In this document: positions 8,153 to 16,947 of the stretch, piece after piece
Layout: each line of letters begins with the position of its first letter
Numbering within the stretch: position 1 is the first letter of the stretch
Assembly (NCBI GenBank): GCA_964611145.1
Contig: CAZSYM010000015.1
Coordinates: 1 to 53,633 of the forward strand
DNA from: WFQV01 sp964611145
GTDB taxonomy: Bacteria > Bacteroidota > Ignavibacteria > Ignavibacteriales > Melioribacteraceae
Direction: 5' to 3'
DNA: 53,633 nt
The notes under the pieces: generated by a model
The model's database searches: none
The model's input: only the letters and a program-made list of their open reading frames with translations
What the model was told of the DNA's origin: nothing
Made by a program: the position numbers and the translations under genes

Positions 8153-8973
8153 AAGCATACTCAAACGAAAAATACGACAAGCTGATAAAAACATTCGTGG
8201 AAGCGGCGCCTTTCCGACCGGACATCGCGATAGTGCTGGGCAGCGGATTGGGAGATTTTGCCGACTCACTCGAAAAGATTTTTACCATAGCTACAAGCGA
8301 GTTGCCCGAATATCCTCAATCAACCGTGGCGGGACATAAAGGCTTTATGCATTTCTGCAAATATATGGGAAAGAAAATACTCCTTTTTCAGGGCAGGGTT
8401 CATTTTTACGAGGGATATAAAATCGAAGAAGTTCTTCTGCCCGTATTTCTGGCAAAACAACTCGATGTGGCTTCGATTATTTTTACCAACGCAGCGGGAG
8501 GGATAAATTCCGACTTCTCCCCCGGTGATATAATGCTAATCAATGCTTTTTATCCGTGGTTTATCAAAAAGGAGCTATCGCCTTTCTTGGGAGTGGGAAA
8601 TTTCGAGGCGAGAAAAAGATTTTACGATTTCCCCACGAAAAAAATATCCGCTAAAATCAAAAAGGCGGCTTTGGAAAACAAAATTGAGATTCGAGAAGGA
8701 AGTTATTGGTACACAACGGGACCTAATTACGAAACACCCGCGGAAATAAGAATGATGAAGAAGTTCGGAGCCGACGCCGTGGGAATGTCCACCGCTCACG
8801 AAGCGATTTTCGCAAATTTTCTCGGTATGGACGTGGGAGCAATCTCGCTTATTACAAATCTTGCCGCCGGAATTTCACCCGTGAAGCTTTCTCATCAGGA
8901 AGTGATAGAAGCCGGGCTTTACGCAAAACCTAAGTTCGAAAAACTCTTGAAAAGCACCATCGCTTTGCTGTGA
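8149..8973 (+). CDS. punA: Purine nucleoside phosphorylase (trimeric, inosine/guanosine type)
   Basis: A 274-residue purine nucleoside phosphorylase that splits inosine and guanosine with phosphate into base and ribose-1-phosphate. Family signatures run in order: LGSGLGDFA near residue 30 (phosphate loop), VAGHKGF, QGRVHFYEGY, TNAAGGI, GPNYETPAEIRM with the purine-binding Glu, and ITNLAAG with the base-binding Asn. The start is TTG, overlapping the nupC stop as TTGA. The first internal ATG would delete the phosphate loop, so the TTG is firmly supported. The symbol is chosen by family; some genomes use deoD or pnp. Confidence 0.92.
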   Translation: MKAYSNEKYDKLIKTFVEAAPFRPDIAIVLGSGLGDFADSLEKIFTIATSELPEYPQSTVAGHKGFMHFCKYMGKKILLFQGRVHFYEGYKIEEVLLPVFLAKQLDVASIIFTNAAGGINSDFSPGDIMLINAFYPWFIKKELSPFLGVGNFEARKRFYDFPTKKISAKIKKAALENKIEIREGSYWYTTGPNYETPAEIRMMKKFGADAVGMSTAHEAIFANFLGMDVGAISLITNLAAGISPVKLSHQEVIEAGLYAKPKFEKLLKSTIALL

Positions 8974-8992
8974 GATAATTCTTACTTTGAAA

Positions 8993-10603
8993 ATGTTCAA
9001 AAGTTATTTTTACTTTTATAGATTTGTTTTGGAAAACACATCCGAGCTGGAAAACTCGGAAATAAAAGACATATATACGCAAGAAAAAAACAAACTTTTT
9101 CTCTCCATCCCCACGGCGGATTATCCGTTCCGCCATTTGATAATAAATTCGAGTCCCCAACTCAGTTCTATAATAATAAAGAAGGAACACCATAAGGCTA
9201 AAAAGAATTTCAAGAATTTTCTGGAGGAATTTCTACCGCTAACAATAGAGAAAATCGAGATATGTAACGACGACAGAATTTTGAGATTTTCCCTCACGGC
9301 TGATTTTCAAATGTATTTTGCAATCATGGGTTCGAAAACGAACGTTTATTTTCTTTCTCGCGATCTATCCTTTTCCTTCCGAAAAAGCGACACGGAAAAT
9401 TTCACTCGACAATTACAAAATAAAAACTTTGTTACTCCCACTAAAAATTTCCGTTTTACCGAACGAAAATTCAATAATTTCACCGAAGCGCGGGAACGCT
9501 TTCCTTTTTTAAACAAACAAATTCAAAACGAGTATCTTTTAAGAACCCGATTCGAAGAAAATGATTTTCACCTTGATATTGTTGAAAAAATTTGCAATGA
9601 AATAATTTCCTCCGATATTTGTCTGGCACATTCCCCTATCGAAAATTCGGTAAAAATATTTCCCGAAACATGGCAAACATTCTCCGAATTTAAAATCTTG
9701 AACAAGTATTCAAAAATAAACGATGCCGTTCGGGACTTTCTGATTTTCTTCTATCGTTTCGAAAAAGAAAAAAAATTAAGAAAAGAATTAAAAAATCTTA
9801 TTGAAAATCAACTTGAAAAGACGGCAAATAAGTTGAACGAATTAAAAAACAGAATAGAGAAAGGTTCCAGAGAAAGTGAATACAGACTTAAAGCGGACTT
9901 GCTTGCGCTCAACCGTCAACGTCTTCGTAAGGGTCTGAGGGAAATAAAATTAACCGATTTTACAACAGGCAAGGAAATACTTATTTTATTGGATGAAAAG
10001 CTGGACGGACAAGGAAATATCGATAAATATTACTCGAAAGCAAGGGATGAAAAAATAAATTTTGAAAAATCGCTTGAACTCTACAGGGGTTATCAAAAAA
10101 AATACGATGAGTTATTTGAATTAAGGAAAAGACTTGATGATATTTCGGAGTTAAAAGAATTGGAATTTTTAAAGAAAGAACTAACAAAGGGAAAAGTGCA
10201 AGGGACGAAACAAAACAAAATTAAATTCAGGCATTTTTTGATTGACGGGAAATATCACGTTTTCGTCGGGAGGGAAAGCAAGGACAATGACGAACTGACT
10301 TTCAACTTTGCCAAGCAAAACGATTTTTGGTTTCATGCCCGCGGTTATCCGGGTTCCCATGTGATATTAAGAGTCGAGAACAAGAAAGAGCCCGTCCCGA
10401 AAAACATATTGAAAGACGCCGCTTCCCTTGCGGCTTATTACAGCAAAGCAAAGACGGCAGGGCTGGTGCCTGTTTCTTATACATTCCGTAAATTCGTTCA
10501 CAAACGTAAAGGCATGCCACCCGGACAAGTTTTATTACAAAAGGAAGATACTTTGATAGTTAAACCCGAAATACCAAAAAATAGCGAGCAGATATTTGAA
10601 TAA
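8993..10603 (+). CDS. rqcH: NFACT-family ribosome quality-control protein RqcH
   Basis: A 536-residue homologue of RqcH/Rqc2/NEMF (formerly called fibronectin-binding protein in bacteria). RqcH binds obstructed 50S subunits and recruits tRNA-Ala to add C-terminal alanine tails that mark stalled peptides for degradation. The N-terminal half is the NFACT-N region, though diverged. A long charged coiled coil covers about residues 255-400. The C-terminal NFACT-R domain (about 405-520) is clear, with WFHARGYPGSHVILR and AAYYSKA. I chose the ATG at 8993; a TTG six bases earlier is also possible, and neither has a clear ribosome-binding site. It follows punA closely and overlaps a HEPN-like gene by eight bases. 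Confidence 0.88.
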   Translation: MFKSYFYFYRFVLENTSELENSEIKDIYTQEKNKLFLSIPTADYPFRHLIINSSPQLSSIIIKKEHHKAKKNFKNFLEEFLPLTIEKIEICNDDRILRFSLTADFQMYFAIMGSKTNVYFLSRDLSFSFRKSDTENFTRQLQNKNFVTPTKNFRFTERKFNNFTEARERFPFLNKQIQNEYLLRTRFEENDFHLDIVEKICNEIISSDICLAHSPIENSVKIFPETWQTFSEFKILNKYSKINDAVRDFLIFFYRFEKEKKLRKELKNLIENQLEKTANKLNELKNRIEKGSRESEYRLKADLLALNRQRLRKGLREIKLTDFTTGKEILILLDEKLDGQGNIDKYYSKARDEKINFEKSLELYRGYQKKYDELFELRKRLDDISELKELEFLKKELTKGKVQGTKQNKIKFRHFLIDGKYHVFVGRESKDNDELTFNFAKQNDFWFHARGYPGSHVILRVENKKEPVPKNILKDAASLAAYYSKAKTAGLVPVSYTFRKFVHKRKGMPPGQVLLQKEDTLIVKPEIPKNSEQIFE

Positions 10604-10967
10604 TTTAAATTTGGCAAAAGCAAGAATAGCAATAGCTAACGGCGATTTGGATTTGAGCCGAGCTTACGATGCCTTGAAAGAAGGCAACATCGGGAAAGTG
10701 AGGACTTCCGCGCGGAGAGCCGCGGGATATTATTTGGAAGCACTGCTGATTTTGGAACCGAACAAAGATTACGGCGCCCATTTCATGGCACATCTGAGAG
10801 GCTTGCAATACGACGTTAATATGCCGGAAGATTTGAGAAATTGCGCCGACAATCTTACCAAACGCCTTTCGGAATATGAAATGACGGGAGAAGATGCCGT
10901 TTCCTGCGCTAATAAAATCATCGCTTATTGCAAAGAACGGCTCGATAAATATTTCAAGGATATTTAG
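10596..10967 (+). CDS. Small HEPN-domain-like protein
   Basis: A 123-residue all-helical protein. Its pattern (ARRAAGYYLEALL in the first third, AHLRGLQY in the middle and LPEDLRN-like then ANKIIAYCKERL at the end) resembles the HEPN domain found in many nucleotide- or RNA-linked small proteins. The RNase motif R-X4-6-H of toxin-type HEPNs is not obvious, so a catalytic role is doubtful. The start is TTG, overlapping the rqcH stop by eight bases. The first ATG lies in the second half, so the TTG or another non-ATG codon must be used. No nucleotidyltransferase (MNT) partner is adjacent. A link to ribosome quality control is inferred from position alone. Confidence 0.6.
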   Translation: MNNLNLAKARIAIANGDLDLSRAYDALKEGNIGKVRTSARRAAGYYLEALLILEPNKDYGAHFMAHLRGLQYDVNMPEDLRNCADNLTKRLSEYEMTGEDAVSCANKIIAYCKERLDKYFKDI

Positions 10968-10981
10968 GTCCCGATTCTGAA

Positions 10982-12034
10982 ATGGCGGAGAAACAAATAA
11001 ATACCGAATCGATAAGGAAAATTCTTATTATAAAACTCCGCGGGATTGGCGACGTCGTGCTTTCCACAGTGGTGTTCGACAATTTGCTGAACGATTTCCC
11101 GGATGCGGAAATAGATTTTCTGACCGAAAAACCAAGCTCTCAAATCTTGGAAACTCTCCCTTTTCTCAATAAAATTCTTATTTTCAACCGCAAGTCAACT
11201 TACGAGCGCTTGAAACTTATGCGCGAAGTAAGAAGGAGAAAATATGATTTGATTCTCGATTTTTTTTCAAATCCTTCCACCGCTCAAATCACTTTCTTTT
11301 CCGGTGCAAAATTCCGAGCCGGGTTTCCATATCGCGGCAGAAAATATGCTTATAATCTTTACGGACCGTCCGATAGGACTTCATTTCACGCGGCGCAATT
11401 GCATTTGGAATTTCTGAAACAAATCGGGCTTTCCTATCACTCCGCAAATTTAAAAATCGGTCTCCACGAAAGCGATCTGGAATTTGCCCGTGATTATTAT
11501 ACCTCGCAAAATCTTATTCCGGAACAGACAATTATAATAAGCCCCAGCGGAGGCTGGCCTTCTAAAAAATGTGATCCCGAAAAATTTGCGGAGATAGCCG
11601 AAGCAATCCAAAACAGCTTTAACTTTAAAATTCTTATAGTTTGGGGTCCGGGAGATTTGCAAGAGGCAGAGAAAATTCATACTCTTCTGCACGGCACATC
11701 GGTTTTGTCTCCGCAAACCACAATACGACAAATGGCAGCGCTAATGAAACTCGCCCGAGCGGTCATTGCGAACGATAGCGGTCCCATGCACATAGCCACC
11801 GCAGTTAAAACTCCGACGTTGGCTTTGCACGGTCCCACAAATCCTCGTCTGCAAGGTCCTTTCGGCAAAATGCATGAATGGGTAAGGCTGGATTCTCTCG
11901 ATTGTATCGAGTGCAACCTTTTGGAATGCCCCCGCAATCATGAATGTTTCCGGGACTTGCCCGTCGAAAGCGTCATGGCAAAATTCCAAACTCTTCTGAA
12001 AAAAACTCCGTCGGATTTTCAGGGAAAGAATTGA
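10982..12034 (+). CDS. GT9 glycosyltransferase (heptosyltransferase-like), first of three
   Basis: A 350-residue GT-B fold enzyme of family GT9 (WaaC/WaaF/WaaQ type), which transfers ADP-heptose or a related sugar to the LPS core at the inner face of the inner membrane. The N-terminus has the family motif KLRGIGDVVLSTVVFDNL. ISPSGGWPSKKCDPEKFAEIA begins the donor domain, and NDSGPMHIATAVKTPTLALHGPT is the donor-binding signature. A C-terminal Cys cluster (CIECNLLECPRNHEC) is commonly seen in this family. It is followed with a one-base overlap by a second GT9 gene. The acceptor position is not predictable. Confidence 0.88.
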   Translation: MAEKQINTESIRKILIIKLRGIGDVVLSTVVFDNLLNDFPDAEIDFLTEKPSSQILETLPFLNKILIFNRKSTYERLKLMREVRRRKYDLILDFFSNPSTAQITFFSGAKFRAGFPYRGRKYAYNLYGPSDRTSFHAAQLHLEFLKQIGLSYHSANLKIGLHESDLEFARDYYTSQNLIPEQTIIISPSGGWPSKKCDPEKFAEIAEAIQNSFNFKILIVWGPGDLQEAEKIHTLLHGTSVLSPQTTIRQMAALMKLARAVIANDSGPMHIATAVKTPTLALHGPTNPRLQGPFGKMHEWVRLDSLDCIECNLLECPRNHECFRDLPVESVMAKFQTLLKKTPSDFQGKN

Positions 12035-13110
12035 TGTTAAAAAAAATCGAAATTTTTCTAAGGAAAGTTATCCTTGAACTGCTACTTGTCTTTGCGAGGA
12101 ATAAAAATCGCTCCCGACCGACATTAGAGCGGGGAGATAAAATTTTAGTGATACGTTTAAATCGCATCGGGGATGCGCTTGTTACGACACCTTTGATTTC
12201 CGTCCTTTCGCGCTACGGCAATTTCGAAGTTTCCGTATTGGCGGATTCAAAAAACAGATTCATTTTCGAGAACAACCCTTCCGTTAAAAAGATTTTTGTT
12301 TTCGAGAAAGGCTTGAAAGGCTTTCGAAAAACGATTAAAGAACTCAATAAACAAAATTTCGCTCTTGTGATAGATGCACATCCCGATGTTTCCACAACCG
12401 TTTCTTTCATTATTTCATCTCTGAAAAACACTTTCAAAATAGGCTTCAAAAAAGGCAACGAGAAAATTTATTCCGATACCATTCCCCCTTTGCCGAAAGA
12501 AAAATATCATATTATCGAAAGACTTTTACAATTTGCAGATTACTTGCACGTCAATTATCCTAAGAACACCGTCAATGTTGAATACCCGCTTGACAAGGCG
12601 AATCTCGACTCGATAGAAGAAACACTGAAAGAAATAAATCCCCAAAACAAATTTCTCGTAGGCGTTAATATTTCGGCAGGTAGCGAAGCACGTTTTTGGG
12701 GAACGGAAAATTTTCGCAAATTGCTCGACTTAATAAAAGAGAAAAATGTGGAGTTCGTCCTCCTCTGCGCTCCCTCCGATTCGGAAAAAGCCCTCGAAAT
12801 TCTCGCAGAGAAAGAACATTTATTCGTTACGGAAAATTTTAATAAATTTGCCTCGATGATTTCAAAATTGGATTTGCTCTTTACTCCCGATACCTCCGTT
12901 GTTCATTTGGCTTCCGCCTACGAAGTTCCGCTTTTCGGAATTTACGTAAAATTCAAAACGACGGAAAAAGAATGGTTCCCTTTCAGATCCGATTATGAAA
13001 TTGTAACAACTTACGAACCGAATTTCAAAAACTTAAGTTTTGAGAGTGTACGGATTAAATTCGAAAAATTCTTGGAGAAAAAATTAAATGAACATAATTC
13101 CCGACTGTAA
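12034..13110 (+). CDS. GT9 glycosyltransferase (heptosyltransferase-like), second of three
   Basis: A 358-residue GT9 family protein. It shows VIRLNRIGDALVTTPLISVL near residue 40, a Ser/Gly-rich donor turn (NISAGSEARFWG) and TPDTSVVHLASAYEVPLFGIY. It is preceded by an amphipathic basic N-terminus of about 35 residues that could bind the membrane. The ATG at 12034 overlaps the previous stop as TGATG. An in-frame ATG at 11944 would overlap the previous gene by 90 bases and add 30 unlike residues, so I reject it. It lacks the Cys cluster of its two neighbours, so it is probably not a recent duplicate. Its role in LPS core or O-chain assembly is inferred from family and neighbours. Confidence 0.85.
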   Translation: MLKKIEIFLRKVILELLLVFARNKNRSRPTLERGDKILVIRLNRIGDALVTTPLISVLSRYGNFEVSVLADSKNRFIFENNPSVKKIFVFEKGLKGFRKTIKELNKQNFALVIDAHPDVSTTVSFIISSLKNTFKIGFKKGNEKIYSDTIPPLPKEKYHIIERLLQFADYLHVNYPKNTVNVEYPLDKANLDSIEETLKEINPQNKFLVGVNISAGSEARFWGTENFRKLLDLIKEKNVEFVLLCAPSDSEKALEILAEKEHLFVTENFNKFASMISKLDLLFTPDTSVVHLASAYEVPLFGIYVKFKTTEKEWFPFRSDYEIVTTYEPNFKNLSFESVRIKFEKFLEKKLNEHNSRL

Positions 13111-14221
13111 AAAATTTACCGGTTACAAGCCGTGTCATCCCGGTCACAATTGTTGGACGGACGGCTGCAAGGACCCCGAACCGTTCGGCACAAGAATAGT
13201 AATAATAAATCTGGACGCCATGGGGGACGTACTGATGACCACCGCACAGCTCCCCGCCATAAAACGGAAATATCCCGTTTCCACAATTTATTGGGTAACG
13301 CTCAAGGTAGCCGCTCCGTTGCTTTACAACAATCCCTACATAGACAAGGTCTACGAATATAATTTTGAATCCCTTTCCATATTGAGTCAGATGGAATTCG
13401 ATATTGTAATGAACGTGGATAAATCCCAACGTTCGGGAGCTTTGGCAATGTCCTTAAAAGCGCCGCAAAAATTAGGCTTCGGCATAAACGAACGCGGACA
13501 AATAATTCCCCTCAACAAGGGGGCGGAATACAACTACTTGCTCGGCATGGACGACCATTTGAAGTTCAAGGTAAATCAACGCACGGGGCAAGATTATCTT
13601 GCGGAAACTTTCGAACTGGATTATCAAAGGGATGAATACGTCTTCCATTTGACGGACGAAGAAAAACGATTTGCAGAAGAATATAAAAAGGAAGTCGGTA
13701 TAACGGACGAAGACGAAATTATAGCCTTCAACACGGGTTGCTCTAATCTTTACCCGAACAAAAAAATGACGCTCGAGCAACACGCCGTTTTAATCGAAAG
13801 ATTTTTAAGTTACAACAGATTCAAAATAATGTTGCTGGGCGGTCCGGAAGATACGGAACGAAATGCTATTCTGGAAGAACAGTTCAAAGGCAAAATAATA
13901 AATACGCCCACAAATATGGGGGTTCGCAAAGGTGCATGCTTCGAAAGCATTCCACACGTTGTAATAACGGGAGACTCCTTCGGGATGCATTTGGCAATTG
14001 CGCTTAAAAAATATGTGATTGCATGGTTCGGTTTAAGCTGCTGGACGGAAATAGATTTGTACGACAGAGGCGTTAAATTATATCCCGAAGGTTTGGCATG
14101 CGCACCATGTTGGAAAAAGGTCTGTCCCTACAATCTTGAATGTATTCAAATGATCGATTTGGAAAGAATCGAAAGAGAAGCGGTAAAATACTTTGACGAA
14201 ATTAGACCAAAAGAGAAATAA
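13088..14221 (+). CDS. GT9 glycosyltransferase with Cys-rich N-terminus, third of three
   Basis: A 377-residue GT9 family protein. The core motif IIINLDAMGDVLMTTAQLPA starts near residue 36. Before it lies a Cys/His-rich segment (Cys7, Cys16, His18, His21, Cys23, Cys28) not found in the two neighbouring enzymes, which might bind metal. ITGDSFGMHLAIALKK is the donor motif, and a second Cys cluster (CAPCWKKVCPYNLEC) lies near the C-terminus. It overlaps the previous gene by 23 bases and the next by 29, so the whole block is coupled. A heptose or other LPS sugar transfer is likely; donor and acceptor are unknown. Confidence 0.85.
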   Translation: MNIIPDCKKFTGYKPCHPGHNCWTDGCKDPEPFGTRIVIINLDAMGDVLMTTAQLPAIKRKYPVSTIYWVTLKVAAPLLYNNPYIDKVYEYNFESLSILSQMEFDIVMNVDKSQRSGALAMSLKAPQKLGFGINERGQIIPLNKGAEYNYLLGMDDHLKFKVNQRTGQDYLAETFELDYQRDEYVFHLTDEEKRFAEEYKKEVGITDEDEIIAFNTGCSNLYPNKKMTLEQHAVLIERFLSYNRFKIMLLGGPEDTERNAILEEQFKGKIINTPTNMGVRKGACFESIPHVVITGDSFGMHLAIALKKYVIAWFGLSCWTEIDLYDRGVKLYPEGLACAPCWKKVCPYNLECIQMIDLERIEREAVKYFDEIRPKEK

Positions 14222-15077
14222 CGTTAAACGTCCGTTAGTTCTGGACGGTGCAATGGGCACTCTGCTTTTATCTCGCGGATTGGAAGGCGACGATGTTTTA
14301 TGGACATCAATTCTTAATCTCTATTCACCGACAGAAGTTGAAAAAGTTCACAAAGAATACATCGAGGCGGGCGCGGATATAATTACAACAAACACGTTTA
14401 GGACAAATCCCGCGGCGGTTGAACAATCGAATTATCAGATAGAAGTAAAAGAGTTCGTCAAAAAATCCGTTTCCCTTGCCTTGCATGCTTCCGAAGGAAC
14501 CGATGTATTGATTGCAGGTTCCAACGCTCCCGCGGAAGATTGTTATCAAAAAGAAGTAACATTACCACGCCATAAAATAGAATACAATCATGCAAAGCAT
14601 ATCGAATTGCTATGGGAAAACGGCGTGGATTTCATATTAAACGAAACTCATAGCCATCTTTCGGAAATTGAATTTGTTTCCCGCTTTTGCGATGCAAACC
14701 GTCTGCCGTTTGTTACAAGCATTTTCTTCGATTCCGATTTCAAACTCCTAAGCGGCGAACCTTTGAAAGCGGCTGTCGAAACGGTTCTTTCCTATTCGCC
14801 CGTTGCGGTGAGTTTCAATTGCATAAAACCCGAACATTTCAAAAAATACGATTGGCAAAGCTTCCGTTTCCCGTGGGGATTTTATTTCAATTGCGGTAAA
14901 AGCGAGCATACCGAAAAAGAAATTACGGGCACACTCTCGCCAAAGGAATATGTGGAGCAAATCGAACCTCTCTTAACCGCCGATAAGGAAATTGTTTTCG
15001 TGGGTTCATGTTGCGGTTCCACTCCCCAACACACAAAAGCCATAAAGGAATTTCTTTATGAACGTTTTAAGAATTAA
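14193..15077 (+). CDS. Homocysteine S-methyltransferase family protein
   Basis: A 294-residue TIM-barrel enzyme of the homocysteine S-methyltransferase family (MmuM, BHMT, N-terminal MetH). It begins with VLDGAMGTLLLSRG. The zinc ligands are present: Cys210 in SFNC, and Cys273 and Cys274 in GSCCGSTP. It should pass a methyl group to homocysteine to make methionine. The donor (S-methylmethionine, betaine or a corrinoid/folate partner) is not evident. The only workable start is TTG at 14193, because the first ATG lies inside the DGAMGT motif. It overlaps the GT9 gene by 29 bases and ispE by 20. There is no cobalamin or folate domain in the window. Confidence 0.85.
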   Translation: MTKLDQKRNNVKRPLVLDGAMGTLLLSRGLEGDDVLWTSILNLYSPTEVEKVHKEYIEAGADIITTNTFRTNPAAVEQSNYQIEVKEFVKKSVSLALHASEGTDVLIAGSNAPAEDCYQKEVTLPRHKIEYNHAKHIELLWENGVDFILNETHSHLSEIEFVSRFCDANRLPFVTSIFFDSDFKLLSGEPLKAAVETVLSYSPVAVSFNCIKPEHFKKYDWQSFRFPWGFYFNCGKSEHTEKEITGTLSPKEYVEQIEPLLTADKEIVFVGSCCGSTPQHTKAIKEFLYERFKN

Positions 15078-15912
15078 AGCACCGGCAAAAATAAATATCG
15101 GTTTAACCGTTGTAACCAAACGTCCCGACGGCTATCACGATTTGCATACTTTCTTCTATCCCATTAAAGGATTGTACGATACTATAACAATAGAGCGGAG
15201 GGAAAAAGGCACAATATTCCAAACGTTCAATAAAGAACTCGCATATTCTCCTAACAATAATCTAATTATAAAAGCTCATAACCTGTTGGAGAAAACGGTC
15301 AAGAAAAAATTGAACGTAAAGATTAGACTTGACAAGAGAATTCCGATTGGAGCGGGTTTGGGAGGCGGTAGCTCCGATGCGGCGGCGACTCTATTGGGAT
15401 TAAACGAATTTTTTTCACTCAATTTATCCGAGAAAACTTTAAAAAGATTAGCCATAAAATTGGGCGCGGATGTTCCCTTTTTTCTTAACCCCGTTCCCTC
15501 TCTCGCGTACGGACGAGGAGAAAACCTTGAGCCGATAAACATTTCCATTCCCCACCCTATCCTCTTAGTTTACCCGAACATACACATTTCCACGAAAACA
15601 GCTTTCTCCACCATAATACCGGCATATCGGATACCTTCCATCCCCCAAGTTATTGAAGAGCACGGTTATGCTCCAAAAATTTGGCGACGTTACATTTACA
15701 ACGACTTCGAGAACGGTATTTTCGATACTTATGAAATCCTAAAAAAAATAAAAATCAAGATGCTACAGAACGGTGCTCTTTTCTCATTGATGACAGGCAC
15801 CGGCTCCACCATTTTCGGCATTTTCCCCACCCTCGAAAAAGCGGAGGAAATAAGAAAAAAATTCGAGGAGTTGTTCTTCACTCACATTGAATATGGCAAC
15901 GAAGCTTTGTAA
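15058..15912 (+). CDS. ispE: 4-diphosphocytidyl-2-C-methyl-D-erythritol kinase
   Basis: A 284-residue GHMP kinase that phosphorylates CDP-methylerythritol in the MEP pathway of isoprenoid synthesis. Signatures are PAKINIGLTVVTKRPDGYHDL with the catalytic Lys11, the ATP loop PIGAGLGGGSSDAAATLL, LGADVPFFL with the catalytic Asp, and the C-terminal MTGTGSTIFGIF. Length is normal. It shows that this organism uses the MEP route, which supplies substrate for the prenyl diphosphate synthase found later in the window. It overlaps the upstream methyltransferase gene by 20 bases. Confidence 0.95.
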   Translation: MNVLRIKAPAKINIGLTVVTKRPDGYHDLHTFFYPIKGLYDTITIERREKGTIFQTFNKELAYSPNNNLIIKAHNLLEKTVKKKLNVKIRLDKRIPIGAGLGGGSSDAAATLLGLNEFFSLNLSEKTLKRLAIKLGADVPFFLNPVPSLAYGRGENLEPINISIPHPILLVYPNIHISTKTAFSTIIPAYRIPSIPQVIEEHGYAPKIWRRYIYNDFENGIFDTYEILKKIKIKMLQNGALFSLMTGTGSTIFGIFPTLEKAEEIRKKFEELFFTHIEYGNEAL

Positions 15913-15944
15913 TTTATAACAATAAATTTTAAGACGCATTCATA

Positions 15945-16940
15945 ATGGAAACCTATTCGGCAGACAAGGACTTCAGACTTAAGAAATTTGCAATTTATCT
16001 TTCGCTTGCGATAGGCATATTAATTTTCGTAATAAAGATTCTTGCTTATTTTCTAACAGGCTCCACGGCAATCTTTTCCGATGCCGCCGAATCCGTCGTT
16101 CACATCTTAGCCACCGCCATGGCGGTTTACAGTGTTTTATTAAGCGCCAAGCCCCCCGACGAAGATCATTTATACGGTCATGGAAACGTTGAATTTTTCT
16201 CCGCCGGTATCGAGGGAACACTCATAATAATTGCGGCAATCGCAATCATCTACAACGCAATAAAAGCAATGGTTTTCGGCACTCAGCCGAAGGTATTGGA
16301 TTACGGAACTTTTCTCATTGCCGCAGCGGGAATTATAAACCTGGTGCTCGGATTTTATTTAATTCGCAAAGGCAAACAGACGGATTCGATTACTTTGGTA
16401 GCGGACGGTCATCACGTTCTAACCGATTCATACACAAGTCTTGGTATTGTATTCGGGTTGGTCATAGTAATGTTCACAAAGCTCTACATTTTGGATCCGA
16501 TTATCGCCTTGATAGTCGCATCGAACATTATCATCACGGGTTACAAACTTGTACGGGAATCCATTAGCGGTTTAATGCACGAAACGGACAATGAAATTCT
16601 GGAACAAATAATTAACAAGATGAACGAAATAAGAAGGGAGTATTGGATAGACTTACATCACTTGCGTTTCTGGAAATCCGCCAACGTCATTTATATTGAT
16701 TTTCACCTTTCAATTCCTCATTATTTCACTATTAAAGAAGCACACAAGGAAGAAGATTTTATCGAGGAAAAACTTGCCGAAGTTTTATCCCGCGTTGACG
16801 TAAGAATTCACTTCGATTATTGCGACGAAATACTTTGTCATTATTGCGAATACAAAGAATGCAAGCAAAGAGTTTATCCGCATGAGAAAACCTTGAAATG
16901 GGACAAAGCAAAAGTGCTCGGTGGTCCCGTCAACAAATGA
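15945..16940 (+). CDS. Cation diffusion facilitator metal transporter
   Basis: A 331-residue CDF-family exporter, six membrane helices followed by a cytoplasmic domain, moving Zn2+, Fe2+, Mn2+ or similar out against H+. Helix 2 carries FSDAAES (Asp46 and Glu49), and helix 5 carries HHVLTD (His157 and Asp161), forming the transport site. The C-terminal domain holds histidines (HHLRF) and ends in a Cys cluster, CDEILCHYCEYKEC, that could sense or buffer metal. Metal choice cannot be read from these residues. It starts 32 bases after ispE and ends seven bases from the convergent kup gene. Confidence 0.88.
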   Translation: METYSADKDFRLKKFAIYLSLAIGILIFVIKILAYFLTGSTAIFSDAAESVVHILATAMAVYSVLLSAKPPDEDHLYGHGNVEFFSAGIEGTLIIIAAIAIIYNAIKAMVFGTQPKVLDYGTFLIAAAGIINLVLGFYLIRKGKQTDSITLVADGHHVLTDSYTSLGIVFGLVIVMFTKLYILDPIIALIVASNIIITGYKLVRESISGLMHETDNEILEQIINKMNEIRREYWIDLHHLRFWKSANVIYIDFHLSIPHYFTIKEAHKEEDFIEEKLAEVLSRVDVRIHFDYCDEILCHYCEYKECKQRVYPHEKTLKWDKAKVLGGPVNK

Positions 16941-16947
16941 AATCCAT

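Noticed and set aside
10596..10967. Toxin-antitoxin HEPN/MNT pair
   Set aside because: No MNT nucleotidyltransferase gene is adjacent and the RNase motif is not visible; the neighbours are rqcH and a GT9 gene.
11944..12033. N-terminal extension of the second GT9 gene from an upstream ATG
   Set aside because: It would overlap the first GT9 gene by 90 bases with unlike residues; the ATG at 12034 gives a TGATG junction and a normal length.
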